Positions 1 through 5,943 of a stretch of 7,133 nucleotides of DNA are shown piece after piece. The notes under the pieces are model-generated. The model had not been told where the DNA came from and made no database searches. It worked only from the letters and a program-made list of their open reading frames with translations. How positions within the stretch are numbered: the stretch's first letter is position 1; each line of letters begins with the position of its first letter. Source of the stretch: Trebonia sp. (lineage in GTDB: Bacteria > Actinomycetota > Actinomycetes > Streptosporangiales > Streptosporangiaceae); the NCBI GenBank assembly GCA_030043595.1, contig JASHXJ010000316.1, positions 1-7,133 of the forward strand, in the 5' to 3' direction. The position numbers were made by a program, and so were the translations under genes.

Positions 1-111
1 GTCGAACCGCGGGCAGCAGAAGAAGTCCACGGTCCCCTCCGTGGACACCAGGGCCGCGGTCTGCAGGTCGCCGATGATCCCGTGATCGCTGATGTTCGGA
101 TAGCGTTCCAC
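1..111 (-). CDS. GH15-family glycoside hydrolase (glucoamylase-type), N-terminal fragment cut by window edge
   Basis: Only the first 37 codons are in the window; the gene continues past the left edge. The translation holds the N-terminal signature of bacterial GH15 glucoamylase-like proteins, RYPNISDHGIIGDLQTAALV followed by a stretch ending in CCPRFD. Family members usually read RYxPIxDHGLIGDxxTAALV, then a DWxCxPRFD-like segment; here the expected tryptophan is phenylalanine (VDFFCCPRFD). GH15 enzymes hydrolyse terminal alpha-glucosidic bonds, and actinobacterial members include trehalases and glucoamylases, so the exact substrate cannot be assigned from this fragment. The (alpha/alpha)6 catalytic domain and its two catalytic glutamates lie outside the window. 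I chose the GTG at 111 because a GGAG Shine-Dalgarno sequence sits 6 nt upstream and the conserved motif begins two codons in. It is co-oriented with the upstream restriction-modification pair but 341 bp away, so it probably has its own promoter. Confidence 0.85.
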   Translation of the reverse strand, partial: MERYPNISDHGIIGDLQTAALVSTEGTVDFFCCPRFD

Positions 112-115
112 AGCA

Positions 116-123
116 CTCTCCTC
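116..123 (-). promoter_or_regulatory. Ribosome binding site of the GH15 gene
   Basis: On the minus strand, GAGGAGAG precedes the GTG start at 111; the GGAG core is separated from it by 6 nt. This supports the GTG start over any upstream alternative. Confidence 0.7.
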
Positions 124-189
124 GCCGCTCCGTCGCGCGTACTCCGCCACCGTCGCCCGCGGCGGGGCGGCGTCGCATCACCCCGCCGG

Positions 190-208
190 GATGATTCAGC
201 TCATCATC
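190..208. repeat. Inverted repeat GATGAT-N7-ATCATC, possible operator
   Basis: Perfect 6-bp arms at 190-195 and 203-208 flank a 7-nt spacer, about 80 bp upstream of the GH15 start codon. The position suits a transcription-factor site for that gene, but no regulator is encoded nearby and the repeat is short enough to arise by chance. Confidence 0.25.
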
Positions 209-241
209 GACCACGGCGGCGCGGGCGCTCTTGGGGGGGCG

Positions 242-258
242 CTGGCGCGGGGCGCCAG
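242..258. repeat. Perfect 7-bp hairpin (CTGGCGC-GGG-GCGCCAG)
   Basis: Arms at 242-248 and 252-258 pair perfectly around a 3-nt GGG loop, giving a strong GC-rich stem. Neither strand has a T run after it. It could be a U-tract-less actinobacterial terminator for the minus-strand restriction-modification transcript, since it lies about 195 nt past the endonuclease stop, or an incidental GC-rich palindrome. Confidence 0.3.
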
Positions 259-289
259 GCACGAAGCCGCTCGCGATCCTTGTCCAGGT

Positions 290-310
290 AAAAAATCGAA
301 ATCATTATCA
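290..310. promoter_or_regulatory. A/T-rich patch with a Fur/Zur-like half-site (ATCATTATCA)
   Basis: A run of six A's (290-295) is followed by ATCATTATCA (301-310), striking in this GC-rich context. Fur-family sites (Fur, Zur) are built around TGATAATNATTATCA-like or TGAAAATNATTNTCA-like palindromes. Here only the right half matches well; the left half keeps only the A/T core, with 4 of 7 symmetric pairs. No metal-uptake gene is visible. Alternatives are an A/T-rich promoter element or simply the low-GC edge of the acquired segment. On the minus strand the six T's follow a weak bulged stem (about 315-331) at some distance, so a poor terminator is also possible. Confidence 0.2.
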
Positions 311-452
311 GAACGGATCAGGGCACCTGACCTTCCGCCGTAACTGTGCCAGCGTCCGGCGTCACGGCGCCGACTCCCCTTGACAAGAGCAAGCGCTGGA
401 CAACCGAAAGGCGTCCGCCGGGCCAGTCAACCTCCGGGAAAAGTTGTCCGGC

Positions 453-1175
453 TCACGATTTAGTGGCCAAGTATGCTCGCGCATGAGCTTCGACCGTGGC
501 GGCGAAATAACGGAAACTGAGGTATGCGGCGGGAAAGCTGATCGATGTTGGATTCGCGCTGGTCGCCAACGTGAGGCATGCAGCATTGTACTTGCGCTCG
601 AGCACTAGGCGCTCGCACAGAATCTGGTAACGCTTTGCGTAAGAGGCCCGGTTGAATATGGGATCAACCTTGAAATATGGCTCGGCGTTCGAGACTGGCA
701 CATGGACCCGCGGGCAATCCTCGAGAAGGAAGAAGTACCCCAGAAGCGGCGGAGGATAATGGCCAAACCGACCCTCCCTATACGCGGTCCAGATGTCCTC
801 GGCGTTCCCGATCGCTTCTTCAGTCCGGTTATTAAAGTTATTACCGAAGCTCGGCCCGACCTGAGATTTGAATTCGACCGCGAGGAGAAGATGGCCGTTA
901 GCCACAACCAACAGGTCCCACCGCTTCTCCGAACGGTAATAGCCCGGAAGCGCGAGGGCAGTGCGGGCGCGTATGTCAAGGCGGGACAGCCCGGCATCGA
1001 GAAGCACGTCCGTGAGGAGGATCTCGAGGGCGCCCATTTGGGTACCACCGGTAACTGCGCCACGGGCGCCCGCGTCAATCTTGCCCGAGGCAATCTGTCG
1101 TTGCTGTTGCCGGTTCCTCGCGTCCCAGAACGCCTGTACAGCCTGCTGGAAGCGCTCATCAATATCTGCTAGCAC
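453..1175 (-). CDS. Type II restriction endonuclease, PaeR7I/XhoI family (predicted CTCGAG cutter)
   Basis: This 240-residue protein is close to full length for the family (PaeR7I and XhoI are about 245 residues). Recognisable family blocks run in order: AVTGGTQMGALE (40-51), LPGYYR (76-81), a PD-(D/E)XK-type core with W86-D87 and E101-F102-K103, then SQVGPSFGNNFNNRTEEAIG (104-123), IWTAYREGRFG (128-138), LGYFFLLEDCP (145-155), EPYFKVDPIF (165-174) and ASYAKRYQILCERLV (177-191). D87, E101 and K103 are the expected Mg2+-dependent catalytic residues. Known family members cut C^TCGAG; that this one does is inferred from family. The reading frame is open up to 1277, but I place the start at GTG 1175: upstream codons lie inside the methyltransferase gene and give non-family sequence, and a start at 1175 gives the expected length. 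No Shine-Dalgarno sequence is visible, so translation probably depends on coupling to the overlapping methyltransferase. Three CTCGAG sites lie within the gene. G+C is about 52-58% in sampled blocks, well below the transporters. No truncation or frameshift is seen. Confidence 0.92.
   Translation of the reverse strand: MLADIDERFQQAVQAFWDARNRQQQRQIASGKIDAGARGAVTGGTQMGALEILLTDVLLDAGLSRLDIRARTALALPGYYRSEKRWDLLVVANGHLLLAVEFKSQVGPSFGNNFNNRTEEAIGNAEDIWTAYREGRFGHYPPPLLGYFFLLEDCPRVHVPVSNAEPYFKVDPIFNRASYAKRYQILCERLVLERKYNAACLTLATSANPTSISFPAAYLSFRYFAATVEAHARAYLATKS
597..1028. other. Three CTCGAG sites inside the endonuclease gene
   Basis: The predicted recognition sequence of the encoded system occurs at 597-602, 720-725 and 1023-1028. 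By eye the only other copy in the window is at 4268-4273, in the second transporter gene. Each of the three in-gene copies is the codon pair CTC-GAG for Leu-Glu (L192-E193, L151-E152 and L50-E51). Confidence 0.85.
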
Positions 1176-2914
1176 GCGATGACTGTAGCGAGGCCGGCGA
1201 TGCCGTATGCCTGAATTGCCGCAAACGTCGCCGCGTCGGCGTCTCTCGTTCGAAACGCTGCACGCAGCTGTACGCATGTGGCTGCGTCAAGCGTCGCGGG
1301 ATCTGGAACCCTGATGCGCCGCAGGTACTGTGCCTGGAAGCGGAGCGTACCTCCGCGCATCTTCACGCAGTACGCCTCGATGAAGAGCTGGGCTATGCGC
1401 GACAGCAGGAGCCCGCCCAGCACCTCCAAGTCCCACGCCTGACTAGTTACGTAATACAGGTTGTGATGCGGGTAGGTGTCGCCGTGGTCTAGTACCGGGT
1501 GGCTGGCTATCTTCATGTCGGGGAAGTACAACTTCGGCCGCGACGTGAGCTTGTGATCAAGCGAGTCAATGGTGCGGTACCAGTAGCGCGGGACACGCCG
1601 CGCAATGTGCCGGCGCCGAAGCTCGGGCTCCCTCTCTCGCAGGTAATCGCGCAGGCGCGGGTAAGCCTCCAGATCGACCAGCCCGCCGCCGACCGCCCAC
1701 GGATTAATCAGATAGTGCCCGGACCATTGCAAGATCCCACTGCGCGTGTCCGCAGTCATTGCGAGAGGGACAAGCCTGTCCGATTCCACCAGGTCCTGGT
1801 CATCGGTGATGAAAACGCGATCCGCCCCTGTGGCTATGCCGATGCCCACCTTCGTACCCGTGAGCTTGTCTTCCAGCGGGGCAAACTGTGCTTCCAATCG
1901 CTGCAGAAGGCTCAGCTTGTGCGGTTCCAGGGCTGGCCAGGGGCTGGTGCCGGAGAACCAGCGGTCCACCGTCGTGGCGGTGAATCCGGGCACGGCTGGC
2001 TGACGCCCGCGAGCTTGCGCGGTGAGGCCGTCGGCAAGGGACCGCCCCGCGACAAGTGAACCCGCCTCCGAACTTGCACTTGCCACGAGCAACGAGCGCT
2101 GCGCTGCCCGCCGGATAAGAACGACCGCTGGATACGCCGCAACCTCGTCTTCGAACGCTGGTGCGTCATGCATCTCTATAACGACCTCAACCGCGAACCC
2201 GCTGGAAATCAGGTGCCGCAACTGCGCACCATACGCTGACCGCATCCACCTGTCTGCGCAGATGAATGCGAGAACGCCGCCATCGGTCAGCTGGCGCAGT
2301 CCGGCTTCTATGAACCCGACATATATGTCACCCCGCCCGACCATTGTCGGGTACATGCGGCGATAAGATTCGAGCGCTCCGCCGGGAATATCGTCATAGC
2401 GTATGTACGGGGGATTACCCGCGACCAGATCAGCCCGGCGATCTCGCGGCGATTCAATCAAGTAGTCGCCGACGGTTACCCACCCTTGCGCCAGGTGGCG
2501 GGCTTCCGGCAAGCTGGCGCCGTGTGCGAGTAGTTCCGCCGTGGCGAGCTGGACAGCGCGTGATGCCGCAGCGGCGTCCAGCTCATAGGCCCGGATGGAA
2601 TACCGAGCATCGCGCAGCGGGCGGCCATGCTTGGCGAGTGACTCCAGTAGGCGCTGGATGATCGGTACCAGGAACGCGCCTTCGCCGGCTGACGGCTCGA
2701 CCACGTATCGCTCCGCGAGGTCTTCGTGCGGCCGGTACCCGGCGAGATCCAGGATCAGATCTGCGATCCAGCGCCGGGTGTAGACCACCCCCCTCGGCTC
2801 CATGGCGGACACAGTGCGTGGCAACTGCGCACTCGCCGGGATGACTGCATCAGAATCTGCTACCAGACCTGGATCAGTCAGGCCCAGGTCGAGCTCTTCC
2901 TGGAACGAAGCCAT
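1169..2914 (-). CDS. N6-adenine DNA methyltransferase of the PaeR7I/XhoI-type restriction-modification system
   Basis: This 581-residue enzyme is predicted to transfer a methyl group from S-adenosylmethionine to adenine N6 in CTCGAG, protecting host DNA from the endonuclease encoded next to it. Motif order is that of gamma-class amino-methyltransferases: motif X-like EPRGVVYTRRWIADLIL (39-55), motif I VVEPSAGEGAF (71-81, SAM loop), acidic YELD (110-113), VGDYL (148-152) and catalytic motif IV NPPY (167-170). The C-terminal half resembles the TaqI-type specificity domain, with TGTKVGIGIATGADRVFI (352-369), RPKLYFPDMKIASH (459-472), YPHHNLYYVTS (481-491) and MRGGTLRFQAQYLRRI (519-534), blocks shared by PaeR7I-like methylases. 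ATG 2914 has a GGGAG Shine-Dalgarno sequence; an internal ATG at 2803 (residue 38, just before motif X) has none, so the 37-residue leader is probably translated. The stop overlaps the endonuclease start by 7 nt (GTGCTAG). Its 3' half is A/T-richer than the transporters. No CTCGAG occurs in the gene. Confidence 0.92.
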   Translation of the reverse strand: MASFQEELDLGLTDPGLVADSDAVIPASAQLPRTVSAMEPRGVVYTRRWIADLILDLAGYRPHEDLAERYVVEPSAGEGAFLVPIIQRLLESLAKHGRPLRDARYSIRAYELDAAAASRAVQLATAELLAHGASLPEARHLAQGWVTVGDYLIESPRDRRADLVAGNPPYIRYDDIPGGALESYRRMYPTMVGRGDIYVGFIEAGLRQLTDGGVLAFICADRWMRSAYGAQLRHLISSGFAVEVVIEMHDAPAFEDEVAAYPAVVLIRRAAQRSLLVASASSEAGSLVAGRSLADGLTAQARGRQPAVPGFTATTVDRWFSGTSPWPALEPHKLSLLQRLEAQFAPLEDKLTGTKVGIGIATGADRVFITDDQDLVESDRLVPLAMTADTRSGILQWSGHYLINPWAVGGGLVDLEAYPRLRDYLREREPELRRRHIARRVPRYWYRTIDSLDHKLTSRPKLYFPDMKIASHPVLDHGDTYPHHNLYYVTSQAWDLEVLGGLLLSRIAQLFIEAYCVKMRGGTLRFQAQYLRRIRVPDPATLDAATCVQLRAAFRTRDADAATFAAIQAYGIAGLATVIAC

Positions 2915-2918
2915 TGCA

Positions 2919-2940
2919 CTCCCATCAGGCGCAGGTTATA
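2919..2940 (-). promoter_or_regulatory. Putative -10 box and ribosome binding site of the methyltransferase-endonuclease operon
   Basis: On the minus strand TATAAC (2940-2935) stands out in a very GC-rich upstream region and could be a -10 element; the overlapping TAACCT also fits the TANNNT pattern. A start of transcription near 2928 would give a leader of about 14 nt containing GGGAG (2923-2919), which ends 4 nt before ATG 2914. No good -35 hexamer is visible at 16-18 nt spacing. Confidence 0.45.
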
Positions 2941-3012
2941 GCGCCGCCCCAGGCGCCGTACGCCGGCCGTGCCGTGCTCGCCTCGGACGGTTCTCAAGAC
3001 GTTACCTCGCCG

Positions 3013-3027
3013 GTCCGACACCCGGAC
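3013..3027 (-). terminator. Weak hairpin just after the second transporter gene, possible terminator
   Basis: GTCCG (3013-3017) and CGGAC (3023-3027) can form a 5-bp stem with a 5-nt loop, 4 nt past the transporter stop codon on the minus strand. There is no T run, and the next flanking bases do not extend the stem. Actinobacterial terminators often lack U tracts, but this stem is short, so read-through into the methyltransferase gene cannot be excluded. Confidence 0.25.
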
Positions 3028-3030
3028 GGC

Positions 3031-4509
3031 TCACTGTGGTCCGAGCCTCGCATGTGCTTTTCGAGAGAACGTCGTCACCCATCCGACGACGGCGACGAGC
3101 GCGCCGCACGACGCGGCGAGGAGCCACGGCGCGTGCGTCGACGCGCTGAGCGCCGCGGCGGGCGGCATGCCAAGAGCCAGCCGCGCGTGGTAGCCGCTGG
3201 TGAGCATGGCGCCCAGCACCGCGACGCCAAGGACGTTGCCGATCTGCCTGGCCGCCGAGATCACCGCGGAGGCCACTCCCGCCTGCTCCGGCGGCATGCC
3301 GGTGACGCCGGTGTTGGTGATCGGCGGGTTGACCAGCCCGAGGCCGGCGCCGAGCACCGCGAAGGCCGCAGCCAGCCACAGGTACGACGTCGACGGCGAG
3401 ACGCCGAGCAGGAGCAGGCAGCCCGCGGCGGTCAGGATGCCGCTGAGCACCAGCGGGATCCGCGGGCCGCGGTGCGCGACCAGGTGCCCGGCCACCGGCG
3501 CGGCCAGCGCCATCAGCATGGTCGCGGGCAGCAGCGACAGCCCCGCCCGCAGCGCCGAGTCGCCGTGTGCCCGCTGCAGGTACAGCGTGATGACGAACAG
3601 GAATCCGGCGAGCACGACGAACGAGAACACCGCGATCACGCAGGCGCCCGTGAACGGCAGGCTGCGGAAGAACCGGGGGTCGAGCAGCGGCTCGGCCCTG
3701 CGCAGCTCGACGAGGACGAACACGAGCAGCGCGCCAAGCGCCACCGCGAACAGCCCCAGGATCTGCCACGAGAGCCACCCGTCCGTAGGCCCCTGGATGA
3801 CGGCGTACGTCAGCGACCCCAGCAAGACGATCATCAGCAGCTGCCCGGGGACGTCCACCCGGCGTGCCCGCGGTGCCCGTGACGCGGGCACGTACCGCCG
3901 GGTCGCGACCATCATGGCCGCACCGATCGGCACGTTCACCCAGAACACCGACCGCCAGCCGGCCGCGCTGACCAGCAGTCCCCCGGCGACCGGCCCGCAC
4001 GCGGTCGCCAGTCCGAAGATCCCGCTCCAGATGCCCAGCGCCTGCGCCCGCTCGCGCGCGTCGGTGAACGTGTTGCGGACGATCGACAGCGAGACCGGCG
4101 TAAGCAGCGACCCGCCGAGCGCCTGCAGCATGCGCAGCGCGATGAGCGATCCCGTGTTCGGCGCGAGGCTGCACAGCAGCGATCCGGCGCTGAACGCGGC
4201 CAGCCCGATGATGAACAGCCTGCGCCGGCCGAACCGGTCGGCCAGGGACCCGGCGAGCAGCAGCACGCTCGAGACCACCAGCAGGTAGGCATCGGCGACC
4301 CACTGCAGCCCGGTGAGGCTGGCATGCAGGTCGGCCTGCAGCGTGGGCAGTGCGACGTTCAGGATCGTCGAGTCCAGGTACGTCATGAACAGGCTGGAGC
4401 TGCAGATGAGCAGCACAGCCAGGCGCCGCCGCCGGCCGGCGGGGCCTTCCGGGATCGAGCCGTGACGCTCGGCGCCGAGTAGCCCGAGCGGCGCGGCGCC
4501 GTCGCTCAT
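3031..4509 (-). CDS. MFS transporter, DHA2 family (EmrB/QacA-type, 14 TM), second of a tandem pair
   Basis: This 492-residue integral membrane protein is predicted to be a proton-coupled multidrug or small-molecule exporter in the cytoplasmic membrane. After a polar, arginine-rich N-terminus (to about residue 29) come the DHA2 signatures: TM1 motif LDSTILNVALP (45-55, with the conserved Asp46), motif A GSLADRFGRRR (87-97), motif B-like LRMLQALGGSLLTP (125-138), antiporter motif C region ATACGPVAGGLL (168-179) and WRSVFWVNVPIG (185-196). Further hydrophobic segments continue to the C-terminus; the length fits 14 TM helices. It starts at ATG 4509, sharing ATGA with the stop of the preceding transporter, with no strong Shine-Dalgarno sequence, so translation is probably coupled. 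The same frame stays open upstream to 5121, but that part lies inside the other transporter gene and has no family sequence. Substrate cannot be predicted. No TetR- or MarR-type regulator gene, the usual companion of such exporters, is in the window. Confidence 0.9.
   Translation of the reverse strand: MSDGAAPLGLLGAERHGSIPEGPAGRRRRLAVLLICSSSLFMTYLDSTILNVALPTLQADLHASLTGLQWVADAYLLVVSSVLLLAGSLADRFGRRRLFIIGLAAFSAGSLLCSLAPNTGSLIALRMLQALGGSLLTPVSLSIVRNTFTDARERAQALGIWSGIFGLATACGPVAGGLLVSAAGWRSVFWVNVPIGAAMMVATRRYVPASRAPRARRVDVPGQLLMIVLLGSLTYAVIQGPTDGWLSWQILGLFAVALGALLVFVLVELRRAEPLLDPRFFRSLPFTGACVIAVFSFVVLAGFLFVITLYLQRAHGDSALRAGLSLLPATMLMALAAPVAGHLVAHRGPRIPLVLSGILTAAGCLLLLGVSPSTSYLWLAAAFAVLGAGLGLVNPPITNTGVTGMPPEQAGVASAVISAARQIGNVLGVAVLGAMLTSGYHARLALGMPPAAALSASTHAPWLLAASCGALVAVVGWVTTFSRKAHARLGPQ
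4268..4273. other. CTCGAG site in the second transporter gene
   Basis: This is the only copy of the predicted restriction-modification target found outside the endonuclease gene. It is out of codon register, covering part of Val-Ser-Ser near residue 80 of the transporter. Confidence 0.85.
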
Positions 4510-5942
4510 GCGGCGTGAGCCCGGATCTGCTCCTGCTCGCTCGCGACCAGCGTGGCCGTCCTGTCCGCGCTGGCCTTCCCGGCGCGGCCGGTCGTGATCA
4601 CCGCCATCGCGCCCACGACGAGCCCCAGGCCGGCGACGATCCACCAGCCCGGCCGCGTGGCCGCGGTGAACCCGGTAGCGAGCGGCCCGTGCAGGTTCGC
4701 GGCCAGCACCGAGCCCATGATCGCCACGCCGAGCGAGGAACCAACCTGCCGGCCGGTCGACGCGATGCCGGACGCGACGCCCGCCTGCGACCGCGGCATC
4801 CCGGACACCGCGTTGACCGTGATGGGGGCATTCAGCCAGCCCTGCCCCACGCCGAACACGAGGCAGCACGTCACCACGTACCACACCGGCGCCGACGCCG
4901 TGAGGAACGTCAGCAGCACGCCGCCGGCGGCGATCCCGGCACCCGAGATGAGCAGCGGGATCCTGGTGCCCCGCCGCGCGATCACCCGCCCGGCCAGCGG
5001 CGCCGAGGCGGCCATCACCAGCGCCATCGGCAGCAGGAACAGGCCGGCCACCAGCGGCCGCAGGGAGCGCACGTCCTGCAGGTACAGCGTGATGAGGAAC
5101 AGGAACCCGGCGAACGCGCACAGCCCGGCCACCGCGGTCAGCGCGGCGCCAGAGAACGGCAGGCTACGGAAGAAGCGCAGGTCGACGAGCGGCTCGCTGC
5201 GCCGGGGCTCGTAAAGCAGGAGGACGGCCAGGGCCGCCGCGGCCACCGCGAAGCACGCCATGATCCGCGCCGAGCCCCAGCCGTAGGCCGGTCCCTCGAT
5301 GATGCCGTAGGTGACCGTCCCCAGCAGGGCGATGATCAAGATCTGCCCGAACGGATCCAGCCGTCTGCCCCGGGCCGCCCGTGACTCCGGTACGAACAGG
5401 GCCGTGAGGATGAGCGCTGCCACGCCGACGGGGATGTTCATCCAGAACACGCCGCGCCAGCCCACCGAATCGACGAGTGCTCCCCCGACGACGGGCCCGA
5501 GAGCCAGCGACAGCCCGAATACGCTGCCCCACATCCCGATCGCGCGCGCCCGCTCGGCGGGGTCGGGGAACGTGTTCGTGACGATCGCCATCGCGACCGG
5601 GTTGAGCATCGACCCGCCGACTGCCTGCAGGGCGCGGAACGCGATCAGAGCGCCGAGCCCCGGCGCCAGGCTGCAGGCCAGCGAGCCGACGGTGAACAGC
5701 GCCAGCCCGGTCTGGAAGACCCGGCGGCGGCCCACCCGGTCCGCGGTCGATCCGGACAGCATCAGCAGGCTCGCGATGACCAGCAGGTAGGCGTCGATCG
5801 TCCACTGCAGGCCGGAGACTGACGCGTGGAAGTCCCGGCCGATGGCGGGCAGCGCCACGTTCACGATCGTCACGTCAAGCCCGACGATGAACAGGCTCAG
5901 ACAGCAGATCGCCAGTACCAGGTACCGGCGCCGGCGGCTCAA
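4506..5942 (-). CDS. MFS transporter, DHA2 family (EmrB/QacA-type, 14 TM), first of a tandem pair
   Basis: This 478-residue membrane protein is a close paralogue of the next gene: over residues 22-138 I count 74 of 117 positions identical (about 63%). DHA2 landmarks are LDVTIVNVALP (22-32, Asp23 in TM1), motif A GSTADRVGRRR (64-74), FRALQAVGGSMLNP (102-115), motif C LALGPVVGGAL (146-156) and WRGVFWMNIPVG (162-173). A polar tail of about 25 residues ends the protein. It is predicted to be a proton-driven exporter of unknown substrate. The start is unusual: the frame has no ATG or GTG before TM1. TTG 5942 lies one base after the glgX stop (TGA-G-TTG) and fits coupled translation. An in-frame CTG at 5951 has better spacing (7 nt) from the AAGGGG Shine-Dalgarno sequence; I keep TTG as the conventional choice. 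The stop overlaps the next start by 4 nt (ATGA). Confidence 0.88.
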   Translation of the reverse strand: MSRRRRYLVLAICCLSLFIVGLDVTIVNVALPAIGRDFHASVSGLQWTIDAYLLVIASLLMLSGSTADRVGRRRVFQTGLALFTVGSLACSLAPGLGALIAFRALQAVGGSMLNPVAMAIVTNTFPDPAERARAIGMWGSVFGLSLALGPVVGGALVDSVGWRGVFWMNIPVGVAALILTALFVPESRAARGRRLDPFGQILIIALLGTVTYGIIEGPAYGWGSARIMACFAVAAAALAVLLLYEPRRSEPLVDLRFFRSLPFSGAALTAVAGLCAFAGFLFLITLYLQDVRSLRPLVAGLFLLPMALVMAASAPLAGRVIARRGTRIPLLISGAGIAAGGVLLTFLTASAPVWYVVTCCLVFGVGQGWLNAPITVNAVSGMPRSQAGVASGIASTGRQVGSSLGVAIMGSVLAANLHGPLATGFTAATRPGWWIVAGLGLVVGAMAVITTGRAGKASADRTATLVASEQEQIRAHAA

Positions 5943-5943
5943 C

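Larger units (their letters stand above)
112..452. other. Non-coding interval between the restriction endonuclease gene and the GH15 gene
   Basis: No convincing gene lies in these 341 bases; short open frames on either strand have arginine/proline/serine-rich translations typical of shadow frames in GC-rich DNA. The interval should hold the end of the restriction-modification transcript and the promoter of the GH15 gene. The part near the GH15 gene (about 112-280) is very GC-rich, like the chromosome. From about 285 onward A/T-rich patches appear, as in the restriction-modification genes, so the junction of the foreign segment may lie near 285. It also contains a GATGAT/ATCATC inverted repeat, a 7-bp perfect hairpin and an A/T-rich patch, listed separately. 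I see no clear -35/-10 pair for the GH15 gene and no hairpin followed directly by a T run. Confidence 0.6.

Noticed and set aside
82..291. A 69-codon plus-strand frame in the left non-coding interval.
   Set aside because: It is Arg/Ser-rich, overlaps the GH15 start on the other strand, and has no recognisable domain.
362..485. A small minus-strand frame running out of the endonuclease 3' end, considered as a possible small regulator.
   Set aside because: It starts inside the endonuclease gene in another frame, has no helix-turn-helix-like pattern and lacks a convincing ribosome binding site.
702..1172. A plus-strand 156-codon frame antisense to the endonuclease gene that looks less biased than other shadow frames.
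   Set aside because: It lies wholly inside a recognised endonuclease gene, shows no domain I recognise, and mirrors conserved endonuclease codons; I see no good ribosome binding site.
1176..1277. A 34-residue N-terminal extension of the endonuclease starting at ATG 1277.
   Set aside because: It overlaps about 100 bp of the methyltransferase gene, is not family-like (arginine-rich), and makes the protein longer than PaeR7I/XhoI relatives.
2982..3045. A 7-bp inverted repeat (CTCGGAC at 2982-2988, GTCCGAG at 3039-3045) across the transporter-methyltransferase gap, considered as an element end.
   Set aside because: The arms are short, 50 nt apart, and one lies in coding sequence; no matching repeat is found at the left side of the cassette.
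2914..3882. A long plus-strand open frame (over 300 codons), and similar ones at 3200-4288 and 4515-5384.
   Set aside because: Translations are low-complexity (Arg/Gln/Glu/Ala or Ser/Thr/Pro rich) and antisense to clear transporter genes; such frames are common in GC-rich DNA.
4510..5121. An open 204-codon extension in the frame of the second transporter, running back into the first transporter gene.
   Set aside because: It is arginine/glycine-rich shadow sequence without family motifs, overlaps a real gene, and the ATG at 4509 with the ATGA overlap gives a normal DHA2 N-terminus.
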